From NCBI RefSeq assembly GCF_014694405.1, contig NZ_JAAUWV010000008.1, positions 62,001-126,000 on the forward strand: a stretch of 64,000 nucleotides of DNA, in the 5' to 3' direction. Shown here one piece after another: positions 39,590 through 50,900 of this stretch. This DNA is from Pseudoalteromonas sp. S16_S37 (GTDB lineage Bacteria > Pseudomonadota > Gammaproteobacteria > Enterobacterales > Alteromonadaceae). The translations under genes were made by a program, and so were the position numbers. The notes beneath the pieces are model-generated. The model searched no databases. It worked only from the letters and a program-made list of their open reading frames with translations, and was not told where the DNA came from. Each line of letters opens with the position of its first letter. Position 1 is the stretch's first letter.

Positions 39590-40279
39590 TTATAGATATA
39601 AAAGTTGTCCGGCGCGCAGTAAGTAGTATTCACTCATCAATAAAAACAGCAAAAATAAAGCCCATTGGATGGTGCTCAGCCACTTTCCTGATTTTGGCAA
39701 CTTAGTAATAAAGCCACTAAAAATACCCGCTAAAAATAGCAGTAAGCACATACCAACTGAGAACATAAACAGAATAGATACGCCCCATGAGAGGCTTTGC
39801 TTTTGGGCTACAAACAGCAAAATTGCAGCCAACACTGGAGAGCTGCAGGGAGCTGCAACAAAGCCACTGGCGACGCCCATCAAAAATGCCGACTTTGAGT
39901 TTGTTTGAAAACTATGCTGCGTAATAAAAGCTGGGAGAGGTATCCAGCCCTTTAAAATAAAAGCAAAGAGCAATAAGACGTTGGCAAAGACGATTTGAAC
40001 ATATGGGTTACTTGCAACTGTGCCAAAAAATTGCCCCGTTATGGCGGCGGTCGCACCCAAAGCGGTATATACCAGCGCTACCCCCAAGCAGTACAGTAAA
40101 GCCCTCAAAGCAATTGGAGAGCCGCTGTGTTGTTGTCCTAAAGTTGCAACGGTGATTGGGATAATCGGGTAGATACAAGGCGAGAGACTAGTTAAAACCC
40201 CCATCAATAATGCAATCCCAAGCCAATATAAGCTGGGTGTGTCTTGCTGTAGTAAATCAATAAAGAATGATTCTGACAT
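39590..40279 (-). CDS. CcdA/DsbD-like transmembrane thiol-electron transporter
   Basis: The 229-residue integral membrane protein has six predicted helices. The functional cysteines are in SLSPCIYPIIPITVATLG (helix 1) and AAPCSSPVLAAILL (helix 4), the CcdA/DsbD pair that carries reducing equivalents from cytoplasmic thioredoxin across the membrane. It lacks the flanking alpha and gamma domains of full DsbD; the two following periplasmic thioredoxin-fold genes may take their place. First gene of a three-gene unit. Confidence 0.82.
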   Translation of the reverse strand: MSESFFIDLLQQDTPSLYWLGIALLMGVLTSLSPCIYPIIPITVATLGQQHSGSPIALRALLYCLGVALVYTALGATAAITGQFFGTVASNPYVQIVFANVLLLFAFILKGWIPLPAFITQHSFQTNSKSAFLMGVASGFVAAPCSSPVLAAILLFVAQKQSLSWGVSILFMFSVGMCLLLFLAGIFSGFITKLPKSGKWLSTIQWALFLLFLLMSEYYLLRAGQLLYL

Positions 40280-40562
40280 GCTCTTTTTCGCTGCGTTGTT
40301 GTAAAGGTCGCCTCAAAGTTAATTGAATTGTCCCAGATTGGTATCAATAACGACTGAAATATATATAAAATAAATAAAAACAGCTAAATCAATATGTTGT
40401 GTTGCTTAAATTGATATGAATTTGGTTTTGGGTACACTCATTTATTCGTTGTGTGACGATGTGTGATTGTTATCGCTGTAATGTGTGGTTGCTGCGAAAG
40501 CCCAGTTCAAAGGAAGCGGTTTGGTTAATGGGAGATATGACAACGAAGGAAAGTCGGAAATA
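40280..40562. other. Intergenic region between the redox module and yidC
   Basis: About 283 bases upstream of the CcdA-like gene. It must hold that gene's promoter on the minus strand. I see no open frame with a ribosome binding site and no strong repeat. It marks the right end of the accessory block between mnmE and yidC. Confidence 0.5.
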
Positions 40563-40590
40563 AAAACGCTCACATGGTAGTGAGCGTTTT
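40563..40590 (-). terminator. Terminator of the rpmH-rnpA-yidD-yidC unit
   Basis: Perfect 11-bp stem AAAACGCTCAC / GTGAGCGTTTT with a 6-base loop and trailing T on the minus strand, 25 bases after the yidC stop. Confidence 0.88.
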
Positions 40591-40614
40591 ATGGTGATTA
40601 AATCTTAATAGGGC

Positions 40615-42249
40615 TTATCTAACTTTCAGACCCTTTTTCTCCATACCGCGGTAGATAACTAGCATCTGTGCAATGGTGATCAAGTTAGATACTAACCAGT
40701 ACAGCACAAGACCTGATGGGAATGGGAAAATAATGAAGAAGAAAGTAAATACCAATGGCATATACGTCATCATCTTCTGTTGCATTGGATCTGTCACAGT
40801 CATTGGCTGCAGTTTTTGCGTTAGGAACATACTTGCACCAAACAAGATTGGTAACACATAGTATGGGTCTTTTGATGATAAATCAGTTAACCAAAGCATA
40901 AACTCGGCATGGCGAAGTTCTGTTGATTCCAAGAATACGTAGAACAGCGCCAAGAAAATTGGCATTTGCAGCAACAGCGGTAAACAGCCACCCATAGGGT
41001 TTACTTTCTCTTTGCGGTATAGCTCCATCGTTGCTTGACCGAACTTTTGACGGTCATCACCATAGCGCTCTTTTAATGCCTGCATTTTTGGCTGTAGCAT
41101 GCGCATCTTAGCCATAGAGGTGTATTGCGCTTTGGTAAGCGGGTAAAGTGCCGTCTTTACGATAATGGTGATTGCAATGATCGCCACACCCCAGTTGCCT
41201 ACGACACTGTATATCAGCTTCAATAGTACAAATAGCGGCTGAGAAATGAACCATAACCAACCATAGTCTACGGTTAAATCTAGGTCTTTTTGAATAGCTT
41301 CTAGTGCATCGCCATCTTTTGGACCCATGTAATAAGTTGCCGATAGTGTCGCGCTGCTATTGGCTGCGATATTTTGAGGCTCATTTTTGATCCCCACAAT
41401 ACCTTGGCCATTACGCAGTAAAGAATAAATAGTACTGTTGATAGTTTGGTCAGGTACCCAAGCACTTACAAAGTAGTGTTGAATAAAAGCAATATAACCG
41501 CCTTGAGTATTTTTATTCAGATTCGCTTCGCTCATATCGTCAAAGCTATACTTCTCGTATGGCTCTTCAGATGTACCATAAGCTGCACCTAAATAGGTTT
41601 GGTCAACCATGCTGCCTTTGCTTTGGATAGTACGTTTTACTTGTGTATACAGCTGTATTTGAATTGGGTCGGCTGAGCTGTTATTTACGTTGTACTCTAG
41701 GCCAACATCGTACTTGCCTGCTTTAAACACAAATGTTTTTGTAAAAGTGATACCTTTACTATCAACAAAGGTAAGTGGCACGCGTAATTCATCACCGTTT
41801 AGTGTGTAGGCTGTTTGCTCACTTTGATAAACAGGGCGACCATCACGAGAAGCATCAGGGCCGTTTAAGCCAATCAAACCACTTTGTGAGATGTATTGTT
41901 TGTTTTCAAACTCGCCCAGTAATAAGTAAGGTTCTTCGCTGCCATGACTTTCGGCATGCTGTAGAAGTTTCGCCTCAACAATATCACCGCCCTTAGTATC
42001 AATTTTTACTTCAAATACATCTGTAGTCACTGATACGGTTGAACGAATGGCCTTAGTTGCTGCAACTGGCACATCTCCTTGGCTAGAAGCCGGAACGTCT
42101 TCCGATACAGGGGTTGATGTAGGGGTGGTCACTTGCGTGGTGGCACTGGTATCGGCAATTGGCTTGTTATACGTATTGTTCCATTCTTGAAACAATAAAA
42201 ACGATACAAGCAATAAACCAATAAATAAAAACGTGCGTTGTGATTCCAT
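40615..42249 (-). CDS. yidC: Membrane protein insertase YidC
   Basis: The 544-residue insertase folds and inserts inner-membrane proteins, including the Fo c subunit encoded in this window. It has an N-terminal helix (TFLFIGLLLVSFLLFQEW), a large periplasmic domain (about 55-340), and the conserved five-helix core with WGVAIIAITIIVKTALYPLT and MGGCLPLLLQMPIFLALFYV. The core arginine is expected within the VKTALYPLTKAQ region by family position. Length matches E. coli (548). It follows yidD closely. Confidence 0.97.
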   Translation of the reverse strand: MESQRTFLFIGLLLVSFLLFQEWNNTYNKPIADTSATTQVTTPTSTPVSEDVPASSQGDVPVAATKAIRSTVSVTTDVFEVKIDTKGGDIVEAKLLQHAESHGSEEPYLLLGEFENKQYISQSGLIGLNGPDASRDGRPVYQSEQTAYTLNGDELRVPLTFVDSKGITFTKTFVFKAGKYDVGLEYNVNNSSADPIQIQLYTQVKRTIQSKGSMVDQTYLGAAYGTSEEPYEKYSFDDMSEANLNKNTQGGYIAFIQHYFVSAWVPDQTINSTIYSLLRNGQGIVGIKNEPQNIAANSSATLSATYYMGPKDGDALEAIQKDLDLTVDYGWLWFISQPLFVLLKLIYSVVGNWGVAIIAITIIVKTALYPLTKAQYTSMAKMRMLQPKMQALKERYGDDRQKFGQATMELYRKEKVNPMGGCLPLLLQMPIFLALFYVFLESTELRHAEFMLWLTDLSSKDPYYVLPILFGASMFLTQKLQPMTVTDPMQQKMMTYMPLVFTFFFIIFPFPSGLVLYWLVSNLITIAQMLVIYRGMEKKGLKVR

Positions 42250-42257
42250 AACAGCTC

Positions 42258-42551
42258 TTATTTCTCGTGTTGGTGTTTAACTTGGGTTGATTTATCAGGC
42301 ACGGGATCATCCCCGCCTGCGCTTAAAGGGTGACATTTTAATATGCGTTTAACTGCTAACCAACTCCCTTTTAGCAATCCATGACAATTAATTGCCTCAA
42401 TTGCGTAGCTTGAGCAGGTTGGGTTAAATCGACAGTGCGGACCCAGCATTGGGCTAATAAAGCGTTGATAACCCCTAATGATAAAAATTAAGGCAGCTTT
42501 GGGTAGAGCAATTATCTGCAGGCACCAACGCTGAAACACTTTATTTGTCAT
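42258..42551 (-). CDS. yidD: Membrane protein insertion efficiency factor YidD
   Basis: A small amphipathic membrane-associated protein with the family signature [20 protein letters not shown] and [17 protein letters not shown], followed by [13 protein letters not shown] place the start at the ATG at 42551 (97 residues), close to the family's usual 80-100; the open frame extends 41 codons further upstream, overlapping rnpA, and that extension is not conserved-looking. It helps YidC-dependent insertion. It sits between rnpA and yidC as in most bacteria. Confidence 0.88.
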   Translation of the reverse strand: MTNKVFQRWCLQIIALPKAALIFIIRGYQRFISPMLGPHCRFNPTCSSYAIEAINCHGLLKGSWLAVKRILKCHPLSAGGDDPVPDKSTQVKHQHEK

Positions 42552-42609
42552 TGTCACATTAACTATGTTCAAAAGGTGAGCTAAAGATACCTTAAATAGC
42601 CTTTTAAAG

Positions 42610-43071
42610 CTATGAATCAGAGGGATTATCGCGCTTTTGCAGGTTTTTTGCTGGCGATTTATTTGCTTTAGCATTTTTCGCTGGGCGCTTTTTAAACGGC
42701 TGAGGTTTTGCCGCTCCAGGTTTACAGCGCTCGTTGATTTTTCGCCATAGCTTGTCGAGTTGTTTGGTTAACTCTTCATTACTTTGTTCTGCAATGCCAC
42801 TTTTAACCATTAAAACAATATCTATATTGTCGAGCTTATGTTGGTTTAAACGAAAACTTTCGCGAGCAAGTCGTTTAATACGGTTACGTTGACAGGCTAA
42901 CTTACAACGTTTTTTAGCCACTGTTAGACCTAGACGCGGACGTCCAACATCGTTTGGTTTTGCTAGTAAAGTAAAGAAGGGGGTTGCTGCGCGAGCAGGT
43001 TCTTGAAATATACGGGAGTAATGCGAGGGAGTTAACAGACGTAACTCCCTGCCAAAGCTAAAGCTTTCCAC
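42610..43071 (-). CDS. rnpA: Ribonuclease P protein component
   Basis: The 153-residue protein assists the RNase P RNA in maturing tRNA 5' ends. The RNR motif is present ([16 protein letters not shown], about 59-74). The start is GTG at 43071, only six bases after the rpmH stop codon. The C-terminus carries a lysine/alanine-rich tail of about 35 residues ([17 protein letters not shown]) beyond the E. coli length of 119, a disordered extension that could add RNA affinity. Confidence 0.94.
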   Translation of the reverse strand: MESFSFGRELRLLTPSHYSRIFQEPARAATPFFTLLAKPNDVGRPRLGLTVAKKRCKLACQRNRIKRLARESFRLNQHKLDNIDIVLMVKSGIAEQSNEELTKQLDKLWRKINERCKPGAAKPQPFKKRPAKNAKANKSPAKNLQKRDNPSDS

Positions 43072-43076
43072 TAATA

Positions 43077-43211
43077 TTAAGCAGAAAGTACTTTACGGCC
43101 TTTAGCACGGCGACGTGCTAGTACTTTACGGCCATTTGCAGTTGCCATGCGAGCACGGAAACCGTGAGTACGTTTGCGCTTTAATACGCTAGGTTGAAAA
43201 GTTCTTTTCAT
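43077..43211 (-). CDS. rpmH: 50S ribosomal protein L34
   Basis: A 44-codon gene: [20 protein letters not shown] at the start and [11 protein letters not shown] at the end, matching L34. It is too short for an ordinary ORF listing but is unmistakable. It precedes rnpA on the minus strand and is divergent from dnaA, the conserved arrangement. Confidence 0.98.
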   Translation of the reverse strand: MKRTFQPSVLKRKRTHGFRARMATANGRKVLARRRAKGRKVLSA

Positions 43212-43774
43212 AACAATTCCATCCGATCGGTTAAGTTTAAAACATCCTATGCAGGTCGCGATCCTGGCACAGGTGCCATTGCGAGCGCGAGATAGTAATG
43301 CCGACAGGCCCTAAAGTCAATCATAATCTTACATCGCTGGTGGTTTTTTACGTCCATAGCGATAATAAGCCTGTCAGTTAGGGTTGGCACTATTATATAG
43401 CAAGATCTTTGGATCGACCTAGTAGATCGTGATCGATCTGATCTAATTGAAGTTTTCCACAGGTATTGCGCAAAATCTGGCAGAAAGCTCTGGAAAACTG
43501 AAATAGATCGTAAATTAATAATGAGATCTTGGTGGTTTTTTGCTATGATCTAATTCTTGGATCTAAAATAAAATGTATATAAAAACAAAGGTTTGTATTT
43601 TTTTATCAACAAGATCCTCATTTTTAGAAAAGTCAATATTGAAGTTGTGGATAAGATCGCTTCATAATACTCGGCTTCCACAAATAATTTAATGATAATA
43701 AATAATAATTCCCGTATCTATTCACATCACAGTTTTTTGGTGTCCGGGAATATTAACTGCTTTTGGAGTTCAGC
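43212..43774. promoter_or_regulatory. rpmH-dnaA divergent control region with DnaA boxes and dense GATC
   Basis: About 14 GATC sites lie between 43225 and 43655, with clusters at 43404-43440. DnaA boxes: perfect TTATCCACA on the minus strand at 43646-43654, TTTTCCACA at 43453-43461 and TTATCAACA at 43603-43611. The part at 43560-43610 is very AT-rich. This fits an autoregulated, Dam-sensitive dnaA promoter; in pseudomonads the equivalent region is oriC, so a secondary origin or DnaA-titrating role cannot be excluded. Confidence 0.75.
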
Positions 43775-45175
43775 GTGTATCTGTCGGTTTGGCAAAGTTG
43801 TTTATATGTATTGCAAGATGAATTACCATCTCAGCAATTTAGTATGTGGGTTAGACCACTACAAGCAGAGAGTACCGAAGATACCTTAACGATTTACGCG
43901 CCTAATCGCTTCGTATTGGACTGGGTTCGTGAGAAGTACCTTAATCGTATTAACGAACTACTGATTGAGATCTGTGGTGATGAAGCACCAGAGTTACGCT
44001 TTGATGTTGGTAGTAAGCCTATTCTTGGGCAAGCTGGAGCGCAAGATAAGCCTGCGCAGGTAGCTACACATACGCAAAATGGTCATCACTCGACTGCTGC
44101 GCCAAAAGCGCCAGTAAGTAGTGAAAAAGTTGAACCCGCTCCCAAATCTGCCTACAAGTCGAATATTAAAGAAAACTATACCTTTGATAACTTTGTTGAA
44201 GGTAAATCTAACCAATTAGCAAAAGCGGCAGCAACGCAAGTAGCGGATAATCCTGGTTCTGCATTTAACCCTGTGTTTATTTATGGTGGCACGGGCTTAG
44301 GTAAGACGCACCTGTTACACGCTGTTGGTAACGGTATTTTAGATAAAAAGCCAGACGCAAAAATTGTCTATATGCATTCAGAGCGTTTTGTTCAGGATAT
44401 GGTTAAAGCATTACAGAATAACGCCATTGAAGAGTTCAAACGTTATTATCGCAGTGTAGATGCATTAATGATTGATGACATTCAATTTTTTGCTAATAAA
44501 GAACGCTCTCAAGAAGAGTTCTTTCATACCTTCAATGCGCTGCTTGAGGGTAACCAGCAAATTATCTTAACTTCTGACCGTTATCCAAAAGAAATCGAGG
44601 GCGTTGAAGATAGGCTAAAATCTCGTTTTGGTTGGGGTTTAACGATTGCAATAGAGCCTCCAGAGCTTGAAACTCGAGTCGCAATCCTAATGAAAAAAGC
44701 GCAGCAAAGTAATATTAATTTGCCTCACGAAGTGGCGTTTTTTATTGCCAAAAAGCTACGTTCAAATGTGCGCGAGCTTGAAGGTGCATTGAACCGTGTG
44801 ATTGCAAATGCCAACTTTACCGGTCGTCCTATCTCTATTGATTTTGTTAAAGAAGCACTTCGAGATCTTTTAGCACTGCAAGATAAGTTGGTTACTATTG
44901 ATAATATCCAGCGAACGGTTGCGGAATATTATCGTATTCGCGTATCCGATCTACTATCTAAACGTCGTAGCCGTTCAGTGGCTCGACCTCGCCAAGTAGC
45001 AATGGCATTATCTAAAGAATTAACCAACCATAGTTTGCCTGAAATAGGCGATGCATTTGGTGGTAGAGACCATACAACGGTCTTACATGCATGTCGCAAA
45101 GTGAAGGCACTTCGTGATGAATCTCACGAAGTAAAAGAAGATTATCAAAACCTGATCAGAACATTGTCATCTTAA
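43775..45175 (+). CDS. dnaA: Chromosomal replication initiator DnaA
   Basis: DnaA (466 residues from the GTG at 43775) binds DnaA boxes and opens oriC. I chose the GTG because TTGGAG lies seven bases upstream and the protein then begins [20 protein letters not shown], matching the usual N-terminus; an in-frame TTG at 43763 coincides with the binding site. Domain III has [14 protein letters not shown] (Walker A) and LMIDDIQFF (Walker B); domain IV has the DNA-recognition signature [14 protein letters not shown]. First gene of dnaA-dnaN-recF-gyrB. Confidence 0.98.
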   Translation: MYLSVWQSCLYVLQDELPSQQFSMWVRPLQAESTEDTLTIYAPNRFVLDWVREKYLNRINELLIEICGDEAPELRFDVGSKPILGQAGAQDKPAQVATHTQNGHHSTAAPKAPVSSEKVEPAPKSAYKSNIKENYTFDNFVEGKSNQLAKAAATQVADNPGSAFNPVFIYGGTGLGKTHLLHAVGNGILDKKPDAKIVYMHSERFVQDMVKALQNNAIEEFKRYYRSVDALMIDDIQFFANKERSQEEFFHTFNALLEGNQQIILTSDRYPKEIEGVEDRLKSRFGWGLTIAIEPPELETRVAILMKKAQQSNINLPHEVAFFIAKKLRSNVRELEGALNRVIANANFTGRPISIDFVKEALRDLLALQDKLVTIDNIQRTVAEYYRIRVSDLLSKRRSRSVARPRQVAMALSKELTNHSLPEIGDAFGGRDHTTVLHACRKVKALRDESHEVKEDYQNLIRTLSS

Positions 45176-45189
45176 GGGCTGTTTAAGTT

Positions 45190-46293
45190 ATGCAAATTAT
45201 CATTTCAAGAGAGCAATTTTTAAAGCCGCTCATGCAAGTGTCTGGCGCTATTGAGCGCAAGCATACATTACCTATTTTATCTAACGTGTTGTTAGAGATA
45301 AATAATGGTACCTTGGCAATGACAGGGACTGACTTAGAAATTGAGTTAGTCGCGACTGTAAACTTGGAACAGCCATGTCCAGATGCGAAAGTAACTTTGC
45401 CAGCTAAAAAGTTACTTGATATCTGTAAGAGCTTGCCCGATGGGAGTGAGCTAAAACTTGAAAGCCAAGAACATCAGCTTTTAATTACGAGTGGTAAAAG
45501 TCGTTTTTCATTGACAACGCTTGCTGCGGAAGATTTTCCTAACCTAGAACAATGGGACGGTGAAGTAGAGTTTCAATGCTCTCGGTTGGAATTGCGTAAA
45601 TTATTAGAAAGCACGCATTTCTCGATGGCTAACCAAGATGTTCGTTATTATCTAAATGGTATGTCTTTTGAAGTAGATAATAATGAAATTAAAACGGTAG
45701 CAACCGATGGGCACCGTTTAGCTATCGCGCAAAAAACTTTAGCGAGTTCAGTAAACACTCAGCGCCAATTGATTATCCCAAGAAAAGGCGTACAAGAAAT
45801 TATGCGCTTGTTACCTGCAGATGATGAGAGCATCACAATTCAGTTTGGCGCAAATCATGTTCGTCTAATAGATGCCGAGTTTACATTCACAAGTAAGCTT
45901 GTTGATGGTCGCTTCCCTGATTATCGTCGCGTGTTACCACGAGGTGGCGACAAACTTGTACATGCCAATCGTGAATGGTTGCGCAGTGCATTTCAACGCG
46001 TATCAATCTTGTCAAATGAGAAATTTCGCGGCGTTCGCTTGAATTTATCTAACGGTATTTTAAAAATCAGTGCAAATAACCCAGAACAAGAACAAGCGGA
46101 AGAAGTGGTTGAAGTTGGATATCAAGGTGATGATTTAGAAATTGGTTTTAACGTCTCTTATGTTTTGGATGTACTCAATACATTAAAAACAGAAGATGTT
46201 CAGTTTACCTTGCTTGATTCTAACAGCAGCGCTTTGATTGAAGGTGTTGGGGATGAAGAAGCAACCTACGTTGTGATGCCAATGCGTTTGTAA
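45190..46293 (+). CDS. dnaN: DNA polymerase III beta sliding clamp
   Basis: The 367-residue processivity clamp. Three repeated clamp domains are evident; landmarks are ERKHTLPILSNVLLEI (about 23-38), ATDGHRLAIAQK (about 173-184), FTSKLVDGRFPDYRRVLPRG and the terminal YVVMPMRL. Length matches E. coli (366). It follows dnaA after 14 bases and is separated from recF by one base. Confidence 0.98.
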   Translation: MQIIISREQFLKPLMQVSGAIERKHTLPILSNVLLEINNGTLAMTGTDLEIELVATVNLEQPCPDAKVTLPAKKLLDICKSLPDGSELKLESQEHQLLITSGKSRFSLTTLAAEDFPNLEQWDGEVEFQCSRLELRKLLESTHFSMANQDVRYYLNGMSFEVDNNEIKTVATDGHRLAIAQKTLASSVNTQRQLIIPRKGVQEIMRLLPADDESITIQFGANHVRLIDAEFTFTSKLVDGRFPDYRRVLPRGGDKLVHANREWLRSAFQRVSILSNEKFRGVRLNLSNGILKISANNPEQEQAEEVVEVGYQGDDLEIGFNVSYVLDVLNTLKTEDVQFTLLDSNSSALIEGVGDEEATYVVMPMRL

Positions 46294-46294
46294 T

Positions 46295-47383
46295 ATGAGC
46301 TTAACGCATTTAAGCCTCGGTGATTTTCGTAACATCGAGGCGCTGGCTTTTGAGCCAAGTCCTGACATCAATATTATATATGGGGCTAACGGCAGCGGTA
46401 AAACTTCATTACTTGAGGCCATTTATTTTCTTTCCCATGGAAAATCCTTTCGAACAAACAAGCATAAAATTCTTATCCGCCATGAACAAGCTCGATGTGT
46501 AGTTCATGCAAAAAAACAAATACATAACTTGTCTATACCAGTGGGTATAAGTAAAGACCAAGCGGGTGAAACTAAGCTGAAAATTCAAGGACAGTCTAGT
46601 AGAAGAATGTCTGAACTTGCTCAGCTCATTCCGGTTCAGGTGATTACACCAGAAAGCTATGAATTGTTTTTTGGCGGGCCAAAAGAGCGTAGAAAGTTTT
46701 TAGACTTAGGTGTGTTCCACGTGGAACATTCGTTTTTTTCTGCTTGGCGTGATTTTAATAAAGTGCTGAAGCAGCGGAATGCGCTTCTTAAGTCTAGGCC
46801 GTCAAACTACGCGGAACAGATCCAATATTGGGACAAGGAATTTGTTAGGCTTGCTGAACAAATAAATAATCATAGAAAAGCGTATATAAGTAGGTTTGAG
46901 GCGCTATTTTTTGATAAAATAGTTGGTCAGATACCCATATTTTCTGGGTTAGAATTACGTTATGATGCAGGATGGAAAGATTGTCTTGCGACACAACTAA
47001 AACAACAATTTGAACGTGATATTAAGCTTGGCTATACAAGTAGAGGGCCCCATAAGGCTGACTTTAGCTTTTTTAGTCAAGGTCACGGTGTGGAAAATAT
47101 TCTGTCTCGAGGTCAACTCAAGCTGCTTTTGTATGCGTTGAAAGTATCGCAAAATAGCTTAATTGAGTCGGAGACGGATAAGCAGTCAATACTGCTTATT
47201 GATGACTTACCTTCAGAGTTAGGTGAAGAAGCGATGCAGAGTGTTTCTGCTTTACTGGCACAATGTCAATCTCAATTGTTCATTACAGCCATCACCGCTG
47301 AAAGTATTTCTGCTGTTGTGGAACCGATGCAAAGAGCATGTAGTATGTTCCACGTGAAACATGGCAGCTTAATAACAAAATAA
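46295..47383 (+). CDS. recF: DNA replication and repair protein RecF
   Basis: The 362-residue SMC-like ATPase acts with RecO and RecR at single-strand gaps. Walker A is GANGSGKTSLLEAI (about 30-43), the signature region is ILSRGQLKLLLYALK (about 269-283) and Walker B ILLIDDLPSEL (about 299-309). Two parS sites are embedded in its reading frame, encoding VFHVEHS and MFHVKHG. It is flanked closely by dnaN and gyrB. Confidence 0.97.
   Translation: MSLTHLSLGDFRNIEALAFEPSPDINIIYGANGSGKTSLLEAIYFLSHGKSFRTNKHKILIRHEQARCVVHAKKQIHNLSIPVGISKDQAGETKLKIQGQSSRRMSELAQLIPVQVITPESYELFFGGPKERRKFLDLGVFHVEHSFFSAWRDFNKVLKQRNALLKSRPSNYAEQIQYWDKEFVRLAEQINNHRKAYISRFEALFFDKIVGQIPIFSGLELRYDAGWKDCLATQLKQQFERDIKLGYTSRGPHKADFSFFSQGHGVENILSRGQLKLLLYALKVSQNSLIESETDKQSILLIDDLPSELGEEAMQSVSALLAQCQSQLFITAITAESISAVVEPMQRACSMFHVKHGSLITK
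46713..46728. promoter_or_regulatory. parS: parS centromere-like site 1 (within recF)
   Basis: TGTTCCACGTGGAACA is a perfect 16-bp palindrome and one of the standard ParB-binding parS variants (consensus TGTTNCACGTGAAACA). Confidence 0.93.
47346..47361. promoter_or_regulatory. parS: parS centromere-like site 2 (end of recF)
   Basis: TGTTCCACGTGAAACA matches the parS consensus exactly, 633 bases after the first site. Confidence 0.93.
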
Positions 47384-49819
<2,436 letters not shown>

Positions 49820-49834
49820 TACTCTCAAACGTTG

Positions 49835-49864
49835 AAAAAAAGCAGCCAAATGGCTGCTTTTTTG
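49835..49864 (+). terminator. Terminator after gyrB
   Basis: Stem AAAAGCAGCCA / TGGCTGCTTTT around a 2-base centre (effective loop larger) with A and T runs, 16 bases after the stop. Confidence 0.85.
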
Positions 49865-49998
49865 TATTTTAACGCTTAAAACGTGACACAGCTCGCGGTA
49901 TACTGAGCATAATTTTCAATCATTATTCCTTGCTGGCGCGTACTTGCTTTGCGCTTGTTTCAAGGGCAATAAAGATCCTAATTATAATTAAGCCAACT

Positions 49999-50898
49999 AT
50001 GCAAAAATATGACGTAAAAACCTTCCAAGGGTTGATCCTGGCTTTACAGGATTATTGGGCGCAGCAAGGCTGTGTGATCGCACAACCATTAGATATGGAA
50101 GTAGGTGCGGGGACGTTTCATCCACTGACTTTCCTAAAGTCTATTGGCCCTGAGCCAATGTCGAGTGCGTACGTGCAACCGTGTCGTCGCCCAACAGATG
50201 GCCGCTATGGGGAAAACCCAAACCGTTTGCAACACTACTATCAATTTCAAGTGGTACTTAAACCGTCTCCAGATAACATTCAGGAGCTATATTTAGGCTC
50301 TCTTGCAGCGATGGGTATTGATACTCTAACGCATGAAGTGCGCTTTGTAGAAGATAACTGGGAATCACCGACTCTTGGTGCTTGGGGCCTAGGTTGGGAA
50401 GTGTGGCTAAATGGCATGGAAGTAACACAGTTCACCTACTTTCAACAAGTTGGTGGCTTAGAGTGCTCACCGGTGACTGGCGAAATTACCTATGGTTTAG
50501 AACGTCTTGCCATGTATATACAAGGTGTAGACAGCATCTATGACCTAGTTTGGACGGATGGTCCTATGGGTAAAGTGACCTATGGCGATGTGTTCCATCA
50601 AAATGAAGTAGAGCAGTCTGCTTATAACTTTGAACACGCTGATGTAGACGCATTGTTTGCACAATTTGATCAATGTGAAAAAGAGAGCCAGAAGCTCATT
50701 GAAGCTAGTTTAGCCTTACCTGCATATGAGCAGGTAATGAAAGCATCTCATGCCTTTAACTTACTTGATGCGCGACATGCCATCTCAGTAACAGAACGCC
50801 AGCGTTATATCTTACGTGTGCGCGCACTGTCTAAAGCATGTGCTCAGGCATACTATGATGCACGTGAAGCACTTGGTTTCCCGCTTTGTAAGGATTAA
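49999..50898 (+). CDS. glyQ: Glycyl-tRNA synthetase alpha subunit
   Basis: The 299-residue catalytic subunit of the tetrameric bacterial GlyRS. It starts at the ATG at 49999 ([20 protein letters not shown]), as in the family; the frame is open 23 codons upstream but that part is not conserved. Class II signatures include [19 protein letters not shown] and [20 protein letters not shown]. It precedes glyS by two bases. Confidence 0.97.
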   Translation: MQKYDVKTFQGLILALQDYWAQQGCVIAQPLDMEVGAGTFHPLTFLKSIGPEPMSSAYVQPCRRPTDGRYGENPNRLQHYYQFQVVLKPSPDNIQELYLGSLAAMGIDTLTHEVRFVEDNWESPTLGAWGLGWEVWLNGMEVTQFTYFQQVGGLECSPVTGEITYGLERLAMYIQGVDSIYDLVWTDGPMGKVTYGDVFHQNEVEQSAYNFEHADVDALFAQFDQCEKESQKLIEASLALPAYEQVMKASHAFNLLDARHAISVTERQRYILRVRALSKACAQAYYDAREALGFPLCKD

Positions 50899-50900
50899 GC

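Noticed and set aside
46713..46728. Palindrome in recF considered as a transcription-factor operator
   Set aside because: It matches the parS consensus too exactly, has a sister copy nearby, and ParB is encoded in the window.
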